Positions 1 to 5,906 of a DNA stretch of 6,283 nt are shown one piece after another (position 1 is the stretch's first letter; the number at the start of each line of letters is the position of its first letter). Under the pieces are notes generated by a model that worked only from the letters and a program-made list of their open reading frames with translations, had not been told where the DNA came from and ran no database searches. A program made the translations under genes and the position numbers. The stretch comes from Acidobacteriota bacterium (GTDB taxonomy: Bacteria; Acidobacteriota; Blastocatellia; RBC074): contig JABFSD010001127.1 of the NCBI GenBank assembly GCA_013140935.1, positions 1 to 6,283 on the forward strand, in the 5' to 3' direction.

Positions 1-68
1 GGCGTGATCTGATTCTTCTTTGTTATCGCGCTTACCTGCGCGATAACAAAGAAGAATCAGATCACGCC
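1..68. repeat. 31-bp perfect inverted repeat at the window edge
   Basis: Bases 1-31 are the exact reverse complement of bases 38-68, separated by the 6-base loop ttacct. The palindrome begins at the first base of the window and ends inside the TPR reading frame, which stays open across it. The right arm encodes RDNKEESDHA, which fits a soluble TPR protein. The left arm, read in the same frame, encodes the hydrophobic RDLILLCYRA, which does not. The simplest inference is that the left arm is a fold-back artefact at a contig end. A genuine palindromic insertion is the alternative. Confidence 0.9.
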
Positions 69-902
69 GCCGGGCCTTACGGCCACAACGTACACTTCCT
101 GACGATGGTCTATAACTATCAAGGCCGTTACCTCGACAGCCTGCGCGCCTCACAAGAGTTGCTCGACGTAGCCAGGCAAAAAGGCGAAGAGAAATCTCGC
201 GCCGCGCTCGAAGGGCGTCTGGCGCGGATGCGTACCCTCGTGCGGTTTGAAAAGTGGGATGAAATTCTCGACGGCACGACGCTGCCGACCGAAGGCAATT
301 TCGAAGTATTCAAAGCCTGGCGCATTTACGCCGTCGGCCTCGCCCGACTCGGCAAAGGCGATGTGGCAGGCGCACGTGAACAGCTTGCCGCACTCGAACG
401 TGAAGCCGCTTACTTGCGGGAAAAGCTGCCCAAAGAAAAAGACCTGCCGCAAGGCGGACGCCAACGCCAACAGTCGAGAGCCTTACTGGTGGCTCCGCTT
501 GAACTCAAAGCACGCATTCTCGCGGCTGAAAAAGCCAAGCCTGAAGAGGTTTTGGCGATACTCAAACAAGCTATCGAAGAAGAAGCCAAACTCGGTTACA
601 GCGAACCGCCGATTTATCCGAACCCTACGGAAGAGATGGCAGGCCGCTTGATGCTCGCGCTGCAAAACTGGAAAGAAGCTGAAGCGTTTTTCACCGCCGC
701 GCTCGAACGCGACCCCGGCAACGGACGCGCCCTGCTCGGCTTGTCGCAAGCGCAACAGGCACTTAGTAAAACCGATGAAGCCAAAGCAAACCATGCGAAA
801 TTCGTTAAAGCGTGGCAACGTGCCGATGCCGATTTGCCTGAAACGATGAAGGCGAAAGAAGTGATGTCGGCAAGCGGCAGTTCGTCAGGCAATCAACAGT
901 AA
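3..902 (+). CDS. TPR-repeat protein, 5'-truncated
   Basis: This is the 3' part of a gene whose start lies outside the window. The frame is open from base 3 to the TAA at 900-902. An ATG at 105 is the first in-window ATG, but in-frame coding-like sequence (AGPYGHNVHFLTM) runs upstream of it, so 105 is unlikely to be the real start. The protein is helical, Ala/Leu/Glu-rich and soluble. A TPR-like motif is visible near the C-terminus (WKEAEAFFTAALERDPGNG, then ALLGLSQAQQALSKTDEA), and the tail is a low-complexity Ser/Gly/Gln stretch. The GHNVHFL segment recalls, from memory, a family of TPR proteins with a 'PHNIHFL' signature. TPRs mediate protein-protein contacts, but no specific role can be assigned. 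The first 37 bases may not be genuine genomic sequence because of the edge palindrome. The methyltransferase gene begins 15 bases after the stop but has much lower GC. Confidence 0.75.
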   Translation, partial: RDLILLCYRAYLRDNKEESDHAAGPYGHNVHFLTMVYNYQGRYLDSLRASQELLDVARQKGEEKSRAALEGRLARMRTLVRFEKWDEILDGTTLPTEGNFEVFKAWRIYAVGLARLGKGDVAGAREQLAALEREAAYLREKLPKEKDLPQGGRQRQQSRALLVAPLELKARILAAEKAKPEEVLAILKQAIEEEAKLGYSEPPIYPNPTEEMAGRLMLALQNWKEAEAFFTAALERDPGNGRALLGLSQAQQALSKTDEAKANHAKFVKAWQRADADLPETMKAKEVMSASGSSSGNQQ

Positions 903-907
903 TAGAT

Positions 908-914
908 AGGAAAG
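908..914 (+). promoter_or_regulatory. Ribosome binding site favouring the TTG start of the methyltransferase
   Basis: AGGAAAG lies just after the TPR stop codon. The AGGA core (908-911) ends 6 bases before the TTG at 918. The in-frame ATG at 942 has only a weaker purine run (gaaaag) directly against it. This supports TTG initiation at 918 but does not prove it. Confidence 0.45.
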
Positions 915-917
915 CGA

Positions 918-1820
918 TTGAAACCATTAAGCAATGAAAAGATGAAACTTACTGCGCACGTATATCTCGGCGATAGCAAAGAACAATTAAAGCGACTGCC
1001 GGATGATTCGGTTGATTTGATTGTCACGTCTCCACCTTATGCAGACCAACGTAAAAGCACCTATGGCGGGATTCATCACGATGATTATGTCGAATGGTTT
1101 TTACCTATTTCTGCCGAGTTGTTACGAGTACTCAAGCCGACCGGAACCTTTGTGCTGAACATCAAGGAAAAAGTCGTCGAAGGCGAGCGCAGCACTTATG
1201 TCATGGAACTCATCTTAGCCATGCGCAAACAAGGCTGGCTTTGGACGGAAGAGTTTATCTGGCATAAGAAAAATTGTTATCCGGGCAAGTGGCCGAATCG
1301 TTTTCGCGATGCATGGGAGCGGCTGCTTCAATTCAATAAGAGCCGAAAGTTCAATATGTATCAGGAAGAGGTCATGGTTCCGATGGGCGATTGGGCGACC
1401 TCGCGGCTGAAGAACCTTTCCGCTACCGACAAGATTCGTGATAACTCAAAAGTGGGCAGCGGTTTCGGCAAAAACATTTCCAACTGGCTTGAACGAGACA
1501 AGGCTTATCCGACCAACGTGCTGCATTTAGCTACCGAGTGCAGCAATAAAAACCATAGCGCCGCTTTTCCCGAAGAATTGCCCGAATGGTTCATCAAACT
1601 TTTCACGAAGCCAGATGATCTGATACTCGACCCGTTTATGGGATCGGGTACGACGCTGCTGGTGGCCAACCGAATGTGGCGCAATGCCATCGGCATCGAA
1701 GTGGTTCCTGAATACTGTGAAATGGTGAAGGAAAAACTGAAGCTCCTTGAGCCGCCTTTGTTTGAAACTAAGACGAAATATGAACCCGCTGAACTTAAAC
1801 GACGTGCTGCTGTACGTTGA
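918..1820 (+). CDS. Type II DNA methyltransferase, beta-class N4-cytosine/N6-adenine
   Basis: This enzyme transfers a methyl group from S-adenosylmethionine to an exocyclic amino group of a base and so protects host DNA from the adjacent endonuclease. Numbering from the TTG at 918, residues 37-41 are TSPPY, the catalytic motif IV. Residues 213-228 (HSAAFPEELPEWFIKL) look like motif X. Residues 238-246 are DPFMGSGTT, the SAM-binding motif I, followed by an acidic GIEVVPEY strand. Motif IV before motif I defines the beta class. SPPY is commonest in N4-cytosine enzymes but also occurs in N6-adenine ones, so the methylated base is left open. The middle part (about 85-210) would carry the target recognition region. 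The length of 300 aa is normal for an intact enzyme. A downstream ATG at 942 would give 292 aa. The last 41 bases overlap the endonuclease gene in another frame. GC is clearly below that of the flanking genes, which suggests horizontal acquisition. Confidence 0.92.
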   Translation: MKPLSNEKMKLTAHVYLGDSKEQLKRLPDDSVDLIVTSPPYADQRKSTYGGIHHDDYVEWFLPISAELLRVLKPTGTFVLNIKEKVVEGERSTYVMELILAMRKQGWLWTEEFIWHKKNCYPGKWPNRFRDAWERLLQFNKSRKFNMYQEEVMVPMGDWATSRLKNLSATDKIRDNSKVGSGFGKNISNWLERDKAYPTNVLHLATECSNKNHSAAFPEELPEWFIKLFTKPDDLILDPFMGSGTTLLVANRMWRNAIGIEVVPEYCEMVKEKLKLLEPPLFETKTKYEPAELKRRAAVR

Positions 1821-2514
1821 AGAAAATATCGGGAGCTTTCATCAAAAGCGTATCCAAAGTCTGGATAGTCTGACCTTGTCGAAAGTTCTCAAACGCAAGA
1901 ATCCTTATCTCTTCAAAGCCAAACACGTGCTGACCGCTGAACAAATCGTACGCGGTTTAGTGGACGCACATATTTCATCGAACGAAGAAACCATCTTTGG
2001 CGATTGGCTGGAAGGGCTTGCTATCTTTATCAATGGCAAGGTCTTCGATGGCCGCAAATCAGGGATCACGGGAATCGATCTTGAGTTCGATCACGCTGGC
2101 GTCAGAAACATCGTCACCATCAAATCGGGGCCGAATTGGGGGAACAGTTCTCAAATAGCGAAAATGCGCGCCGACTTTAAGACCGCTAAAAAGGCATTGA
2201 GAACCAGCAACTCGCAATTAAATATCGTGGCGGTAAACGGCTGTTGTTATGGCAAAGACAACCAGTCAGACAAGGGCGATTATTTCAAGTATTGCGGCCA
2301 ACGTTTTTGGGAATTCATCTCTGGTGACTGTGATTTGTTTTTAGCGATCATCGAACCGCTCGGTCATAAGGCAAAAGAACAGAACGACAGCTTCGTCGCT
2401 TCGTATGCACAGATGATCAACAAGTTCACCAGGGATTTTGCCAATCAGTTCTGCCGCGAAAGCGGTGAGATTGATTGGGACAAGCTGGTTCGGTTTAACT
2501 CAGGAGCAGTCTAA
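1780..2514 (+). CDS. Type II restriction endonuclease, PmeII/EcoO109I-like
   Basis: This is the predicted DNA-cleaving partner of the upstream methyltransferase, 244 aa from the ATG at 1780. That start gives an N-terminus ([18 protein letters not shown]) that I recall as typical of the PmeII-like family. An in-frame TTG at 1747 would lengthen the overlap with the methyltransferase and add a basic leader, so I rejected it. Family features include the helix [14 protein letters not shown] (71-84), a core strand GIDLEF (98-103) and [12 protein letters not shown] (111-122), then an NGCCYG turn (153-158). The nuclease core reads D100 ... T113-I-K115, so the usual D/E of the PD-(D/E)xK motif appears to be Thr. 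E78 in the preceding helix, or E102, might supply the missing acid. The 41-bp overlap with the methyltransferase implies co-transcription and possible translational coupling. I see no controller (C) protein gene. The target site cannot be read from the sequence. The gene appears intact. Confidence 0.85.
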   Translation: MNPLNLNDVLLYVEENIGSFHQKRIQSLDSLTLSKVLKRKNPYLFKAKHVLTAEQIVRGLVDAHISSNEETIFGDWLEGLAIFINGKVFDGRKSGITGIDLEFDHAGVRNIVTIKSGPNWGNSSQIAKMRADFKTAKKALRTSNSQLNIVAVNGCCYGKDNQSDKGDYFKYCGQRFWEFISGDCDLFLAIIEPLGHKAKEQNDSFVASYAQMINKFTRDFANQFCRESGEIDWDKLVRFNSGAV

Positions 2515-2529
2515 GCCGCAGAGAAGTAT

Positions 2530-3792
2530 TTATTTCGCCGCCTTCGCATTCACCTTCGTCCCCGTCTTCAACTCATCCGTCCCGCGCACCGCAATCGTTT
2601 CGCCCGCCGCCACATCGCCGAACACTTCGACTAAATCCGCGCCGTTGTGCGTCATCGAAGCGCCGCGTTTCACGTCTACCCATTCGGCGGCTCCCTGACT
2701 GATGCGAATCAGGAAGCTGCGTTCGGTGGTGGTCGCCACTGCCGAAGGCGGCACGAACAGCGAAGCGCGTGCCCGTCGCGTAGGCCAGTTGATCTCAGCG
2801 AACATGCCCGGCGCTAAACGTCCCGCAGCGTTACTGACTTCGAGTTCAACCGGCATCGTGCGCGTCTGTGCATCCACCGCGCGGCTCGCCCGCACGACCG
2901 TGCCGTTAAAAGATTCGCCCGGAAACGCCGCCGTCGTGAAGCTCAAACGCGCACCGTTTTTGATGCCTGCGACTTCGGCTTCGGGTAAGGCGATGACGAG
3001 GCGCAAGCGCGCGACTTGTTGCAACCTGACAATGGGCAGCGCCGCCGTGCTATTCGCCGCACCGACCAAACTGCCTGGATGCGCGTTGCGTTCGGTGATG
3101 ACGCCGGCGAACGGCGCAGTGATGCGCAAGTACTCTTTCATCGTTTTGACCGATTGCGCCGCTTCGTTGAAGGCGCGTTCGCTTTCTTCCAAGGCTTTGA
3201 CTTGGGCTTGCGCGGTGCGTTCATTTTCCTGAAAGACCTGTATGCGTGCTTTGGCGGCTTCGACGTTGCGTTGGGCGATGTCTACGTCATTGCCCGCGAC
3301 TGCGCCGGGCGTAGCTGACGCTGCCTTCAACCGGTTGTAAGTCGCCTCTTCCGCCGCGAGTTTGGCTTCGGCTTCACTGCGTTGTGCGCGAATGCCTGCG
3401 ATGCGGGTTTGGGCTTCGACCTTTTGCGATTGGGCGGCGCGCGTTTTGGCTTCGGCTTCCTGTCGTTGCGTGTCGAATTCCGGCGCGCGCAAACTTGCCA
3501 GCAACTGTCCCTGCCGCACGACCGAACCGCGATCAACGTTGATCGTTTCGACGAAGCCTTGCACTTTGGCGTAAATGGCCGTGTCTTGATAGGCATGCAA
3601 TTCGCCGGGCAGGCGCAACGAGCGATTGAGTTCGAGCGATTGCACGGTCGTCGTCATCACGGTTGGCGTAACCGCCCCCGCTGCGGCAGCCGTCCCCGCA
3701 GCAGGCGCTGCCGGAGCCGTCTTGTTGTTATTGCAAGACACGGTGATGAACAAGGCGAATACGCATAAGCCGCCGAGCAAAGGTTTTTGCAT
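2530..3792 (-). CDS. RND efflux periplasmic adaptor (HlyD/AcrA-type membrane fusion lipoprotein)
   Basis: This protein would bridge an inner-membrane RND pump to an outer-membrane channel for drug or metal export. Residues 1-20 form a lipoprotein-like signal ([20 protein letters not shown]); C20 would be lipidated, although T at -3 of the lipobox is not ideal. A Pro/Ala/Thr-rich linker follows (25-48). Residues about 65-105 are the first lipoyl half ([19 protein letters not shown], then [11 protein letters not shown]). A long charged Ala/Glu/Gln coiled-coil hairpin covers about 106-215. The second lipoyl half is [21 protein letters not shown] (221-241), followed by a beta-barrel (about 262-335) and a membrane-proximal domain to 420. 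The length is normal. The ATG at 3792 has an AGGA 8 bases upstream. It converges on the restriction endonuclease with a 15-bp gap in which I see no hairpin terminator. The expected downstream pump gene is absent from the window. The substrate is unknown. Confidence 0.9.
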   Translation of the reverse strand: MQKPLLGGLCVFALFITVSCNNNKTAPAAPAAGTAAAAGAVTPTVMTTTVQSLELNRSLRLPGELHAYQDTAIYAKVQGFVETINVDRGSVVRQGQLLASLRAPEFDTQRQEAEAKTRAAQSQKVEAQTRIAGIRAQRSEAEAKLAAEEATYNRLKAASATPGAVAGNDVDIAQRNVEAAKARIQVFQENERTAQAQVKALEESERAFNEAAQSVKTMKEYLRITAPFAGVITERNAHPGSLVGAANSTAALPIVRLQQVARLRLVIALPEAEVAGIKNGARLSFTTAAFPGESFNGTVVRASRAVDAQTRTMPVELEVSNAAGRLAPGMFAEINWPTRRARASLFVPPSAVATTTERSFLIRISQGAAEWVDVKRGASMTHNGADLVEVFGDVAAGETIAVRGTDELKTGTKVNAKAAK

Positions 3793-3800
3793 GATATTTT

Positions 3801-3804
3801 TCCT
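3801..3804 (-). promoter_or_regulatory. Ribosome binding site of the efflux adaptor gene
   Basis: On the minus strand the sequence reads AGGAAAAATATCATG. The AGGA core sits 8 bases before the ATG at 3792-3790, good spacing that fixes the start of the adaptor. Confidence 0.65.
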
Positions 3805-3897
3805 GCGGATGAAATGGTTACTGGCTGACTTTTAGCACGATGATCGGCACATCGCCATCTGGCAGGTTGAATGATGTCTAAATCGAAGCAGAAAAGA

Positions 3898-4016
3898 ATT
3901 GGACAGGATTCACAGGATTTTTAGGATGGACAGGATTCGGATAACGCTGAAATGCCCATGACTATTGGCAAATCCCGTCAATCCTGAAAATCCTGTCTAA
4001 TTCCATCTGTTCCAAT
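3898..4016. repeat. Degenerate 'acaggatt' intergenic repeat in inverted arrangement
   Basis: This fills much of the 239-bp gene-free gap between msrQ and the efflux adaptor. The left half has direct units spaced about 9-10 bases apart: acaggatt at 3903 and 3912, taggatg at 3922 and gacaggatt at 3929. The right half (about 3971-4016) carries the same units reverse-complemented (aatcctg, aatcctgt, ctgttccaat). The two halves can pair imperfectly: acaggatttttaggat on the left matches acaggattttcaggat from the right with one change. The element lies just downstream of the msrQ stop, where a folded RNA could affect the 3' end of the transcript. No reading frame or transposase is present. I recall similar degenerate repeats in environmental genomes but cannot name a family. 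Confidence 0.7.
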
Positions 4017-4031
4017 GTTGTTTGTTCTGAT

Positions 4032-4652
4032 TTAGGTAGCGCGCACCGGTTTGCGCTGCGTCCATTGCGGCAGGTATTTGTTCGCTACGCGATAAGCCAG
4101 CAACACGGCGATGACGATGCCGAATGCGACGGGTTTGGTGATGTCGGCTTTGACCAACAGGTAATAATGAATCACGCCTGCTATCGCCGCGACGTAAGCC
4201 AGCTTGTGCAAACGATTCCAACGCTGCCCACCTATCTTCTTAATCATTGCATTCGTCGAAGTCAGCGCCAGCGGCAACATCACCAGCCAACTCAACATGC
4301 CTAAGGTAATGAAACGGCGTTGCGCTACGTCTTTGAGAATCACGCCGAGCGCGAACGACTTGTCGAACCACACGTATGTCAGCAAATGCACCGAGCCGTA
4401 AAAGAACGCGAACAAGCCGCACATCCGCCGCAACTGCCCCAGCCACGGTTGCGCCAGCACTTTGCGCAAGGGCGTGACGGCGAGCGATACGCACAAGAAG
4501 ATCAGCGTCAGCGTGCCGGTCGTATGCGTCAGATACTCCAACGGATTCGCGCCCAATTGCCCGCGCGACCAATCCCACAACAACAAGGCGAGCGGCACAA
4601 AGCTGTTGGTCATGACGACGAGCTTGGCGAATTGAATGTCCTGCTTATTCAT
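4032..4652 (-). CDS. msrQ: MsrQ, haem-binding membrane subunit of the MsrPQ methionine sulfoxide reductase
   Basis: MsrQ is an inner-membrane b-type cytochrome of the ferric-reductase-like superfamily that passes electrons to periplasmic MsrP. The 206-aa protein has about six hydrophobic segments (near 11-27, 46-62, 77-95, 115-131, 151-167 and 173-190). Histidines H89 (GSVHLLTY), H149 (RLHKLAY) and H162 (VIHYYLL) match the expected haem ligands, and the motifs LGANPLEYLTHTTG and LALTSTNAM are family-typical. I chose the ATG at 4652 because MNKQDIQFAKLVV aligns in length with E. coli MsrQ as I remember it. A TTG at 4700 would add MTRSFTVHFSLFTVHS, but that peptide is simply the translated heptamer repeat. 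No Shine-Dalgarno sequence is visible before 4652, since the upstream bases belong to the repeat. The gene lies downstream of msrP on the same strand, presumably in one transcript. The protein appears intact. Confidence 0.92.
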   Translation of the reverse strand: MNKQDIQFAKLVVMTNSFVPLALLLWDWSRGQLGANPLEYLTHTTGTLTLIFLCVSLAVTPLRKVLAQPWLGQLRRMCGLFAFFYGSVHLLTYVWFDKSFALGVILKDVAQRRFITLGMLSWLVMLPLALTSTNAMIKKIGGQRWNRLHKLAYVAAIAGVIHYYLLVKADITKPVAFGIVIAVLLAYRVANKYLPQWTQRKPVRAT

Positions 4653-4654
4653 AG

Positions 4655-4731
4655 AGTGAACAGTGAACAGTGAAAAGTGAACAGTGAAAGACCGAGTCAA
4701 GCTCTTTCACTGTTCACTGTTCACTTTTCAC
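4655..4731. repeat. Heptamer tandem repeat forming a long hairpin between msrP and msrQ
   Basis: From 4655 the plus strand repeats agtgaac/agtgaaa five times, then resumes in reverse complement (ttcactg units) up to 4731. Arms 4663-4690 and 4704-4731 are 28 bases each and pair with two mismatches; the inner 15 pairs (4676-4690 with 4704-4718) are perfect around a 13-base loop. The element starts directly after the msrP TAA and ends 3 bases before the msrQ ATG, so it occupies essentially the whole spacer. Short heptamer repeats of this style are known in cyanobacteria (STRR) and other environmental bacteria. A role in mRNA stability or in lowering msrQ translation is possible but is inference. 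Confidence 0.85.
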
Positions 4732-5730
4732 TTAAAAGTTTTTATTTAAATCCATCCCCGCATACATTGACGCGACCTGATCGGCGTATCCGTTGAACAT
4801 TTTGGTTTCGACGCAATTGCCCCAGGTGCATTGGCCGATGCGGCGTTCGGTGGCCTGGCTCCAGCGCGGATGATTCACTTGCGGGTTGACGTTGGAATAA
4901 AAACCGTATTCCTCATCGTTCGCCATATTCCACGTCGTGCGCGGCTGCTCTTCCATCAACACGATTTGCACAATGGACTTGATGCTCTTGAATCCGTACT
5001 TCCACGGCACGACCAATCTGAGCGGCGCTCCGTTTTGCGGCGGCAGCGATTTGCCATACAAACCACTCGCCAACAGCGTCAGCGGATGCATCGCTTCATC
5101 CATGCGCAAGCCTTCCTGATAAGGCCAGTCGAGAATATCTGTGCGCAGGTTCGGCATCTGCTTTTTGTCATAGAGCGTCACGAACTTGACGTATTTCGCA
5201 TTGCTCATCGGTTCGACGGCGGCGAGCAATTTCGCCAGCGGCAAGCCCAGCCAGGGAATGACCATTGACCAGGCTTCGACACAACGAAAGCGATAGACGC
5301 GGTCTTCGAGCGACGCGATTTTGAGCAAGTCGTCGAGATCGAATTCGCGCGGCTGGTTGACGAGGCCTTCAATTTTCACTGTCCACGGGCGCGTGATGAA
5401 ACCTTCCGACGCAGAAGCTACGCCGGACTTGCTCGTGTCGAATTCGTAGAAATTGTTATAGCTCGTGATGTCTTCAAATGAATTGGCCGCTTCGCCTTCC
5501 GCCGTGCGATAGCCCGATGCCACTTGCTCAACCGCAGCATTCAGCCCATTTGGTGGCGCATTCGGCGCAGCCGCTTTCTGGCTCGCCGGGTTCAGGCGGC
5601 GATACAACAAACCCGAAGCGCCCGCAGTCCCTGCCAGCGTCGCTGCGCGAATGAAATTGCGGCGATTGAGATAAACGCTTTCGCTGGTGATTTCGCTGCT
5701 TTTGATGTCATCAGGCTTTTTTATCAGCAT
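4732..5730 (-). CDS. msrP: MsrP (YedY), periplasmic molybdenum-dependent methionine sulfoxide reductase
   Basis: MsrP reduces methionine sulfoxide in oxidised periplasmic proteins, using a molybdopterin cofactor and electrons from MsrQ. The 332-aa protein starts at the ATG at 5730, with AAGGAA 8 bases upstream. Residues 21-27 (LNRRNFI) and the hydrophobic stretch that follows form a Tat signal with R23-R24, consistent with export after folding and cofactor loading. The sulfite-oxidase-type fold shows [14 protein letters not shown] (147-160), with C150 the expected Mo ligand. Other family signatures are YNNFYEF (91-97), [13 protein letters not shown] (241-253), [18 protein letters not shown] (282-299) and [12 protein letters not shown] (312-323). 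Length is normal. One oddity is C301 and C306 in [11 protein letters not shown], where E. coli YedY, as I recall it, has no such cysteine pair. The gene precedes msrQ and diverges from rnhB. Confidence 0.95.
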   Translation of the reverse strand: MLIKKPDDIKSSEITSESVYLNRRNFIRAATLAGTAGASGLLYRRLNPASQKAAAPNAPPNGLNAAVEQVASGYRTAEGEAANSFEDITSYNNFYEFDTSKSGVASASEGFITRPWTVKIEGLVNQPREFDLDDLLKIASLEDRVYRFRCVEAWSMVIPWLGLPLAKLLAAVEPMSNAKYVKFVTLYDKKQMPNLRTDILDWPYQEGLRMDEAMHPLTLLASGLYGKSLPPQNGAPLRLVVPWKYGFKSIKSIVQIVLMEEQPRTTWNMANDEEYGFYSNVNPQVNHPRWSQATERRIGQCTWGNCVETKMFNGYADQVASMYAGMDLNKNF

Positions 5731-5738
5731 AATTTTAA

Positions 5739-5744
5739 TTCCTT
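5739..5744 (-). promoter_or_regulatory. Ribosome binding site of msrP
   Basis: The minus strand reads AAGGAATTAAAATTATG. AAGGAA ends 8 bases before the msrP ATG, a strong match and spacing that supports the start at 5730. Confidence 0.65.
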
Positions 5745-5805
5745 GCCGTCATCTTTATCACATCGGCAGCGCATTTTATTCCTACGCTCGTTCGCAATGC
5801 TAAGT

Positions 5806-5864
5806 GTGGAACAAGATGGTATCTTGTTCCTGATGAGGCGGAACAAGATACCATCTTGTTCCAC
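5806..5864. repeat. Nested palindrome in the divergent msrP-rnhB region
   Basis: Arms 5806-5830 and 5840-5864 are perfect 25-base reverse complements around the 9-base loop tgatgaggc. Each arm is itself a palindrome: ggaacaagat and atcttgttcc flank ggt in the left arm and acc in the right arm. The block therefore holds four copies of one 10-mer and can fold either as one 25-bp hairpin or as two 10-bp hairpins with 3-base loops. It lies about 75 bases upstream of msrP and about 40 bases upstream of rnhB. No T-run follows on either side, so it is not a classical terminator. It may be a dispersed repeat (REP/MITE-like) or a protein binding site. Confidence 0.88.
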
Positions 5865-5906
5865 CGCCCTTCTTACGTTCACCCAGAGAAAACAGATTCA
5901 CCACCG

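Noticed and set aside
105..107. ATG at 105 as the true start of the TPR gene
   Set aside because: Coding-like in-frame sequence with family-like residues continues upstream to at least base 38, and no Shine-Dalgarno sequence is visible before 105.
1747..1749. TTG at 1747 as the endonuclease start
   Set aside because: It would extend the overlap with the methyltransferase to 74 bp and add a basic leader not expected for the family. The ATG at 1780 gives a family-like N-terminus.
2702..3232. Long plus-strand open frames opposite the efflux adaptor
   Set aside because: The minus-strand frame encodes a complete membrane fusion protein with signal, lipoyl and coiled-coil features. The opposite frames have no recognisable domains and reflect high GC.
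4698..4700. TTG at 4700 as the msrQ start
   Set aside because: The extra 16 residues are mostly translation of the heptamer repeat. The ATG at 4652 matches the expected MsrQ length. It remains possible as a secondary start.
4655..4731. CRISPR-like array
   Set aside because: The units are contiguous 7-mers without spacers and turn into their own reverse complement, so this is a tandem/inverted repeat.
4831..5268. Long plus-strand open frame opposite msrP, and a similar one (4320-4673) opposite msrQ
   Set aside because: They are shadows of strongly recognisable genes. Their His/Arg/Gln-rich composition is typical of antisense frames.
5745..5800. Sigma-70 promoter for msrP
   Set aside because: TTGCGA and AT-rich hexamers exist on the minus strand, but the spacing is about 12-13 bases, too short for a supported call.
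5806..5864. Rho-independent terminator
   Set aside because: The stem is long and perfect but has no T-run on either side, and it lies between divergent gene starts where a terminator is not expected.
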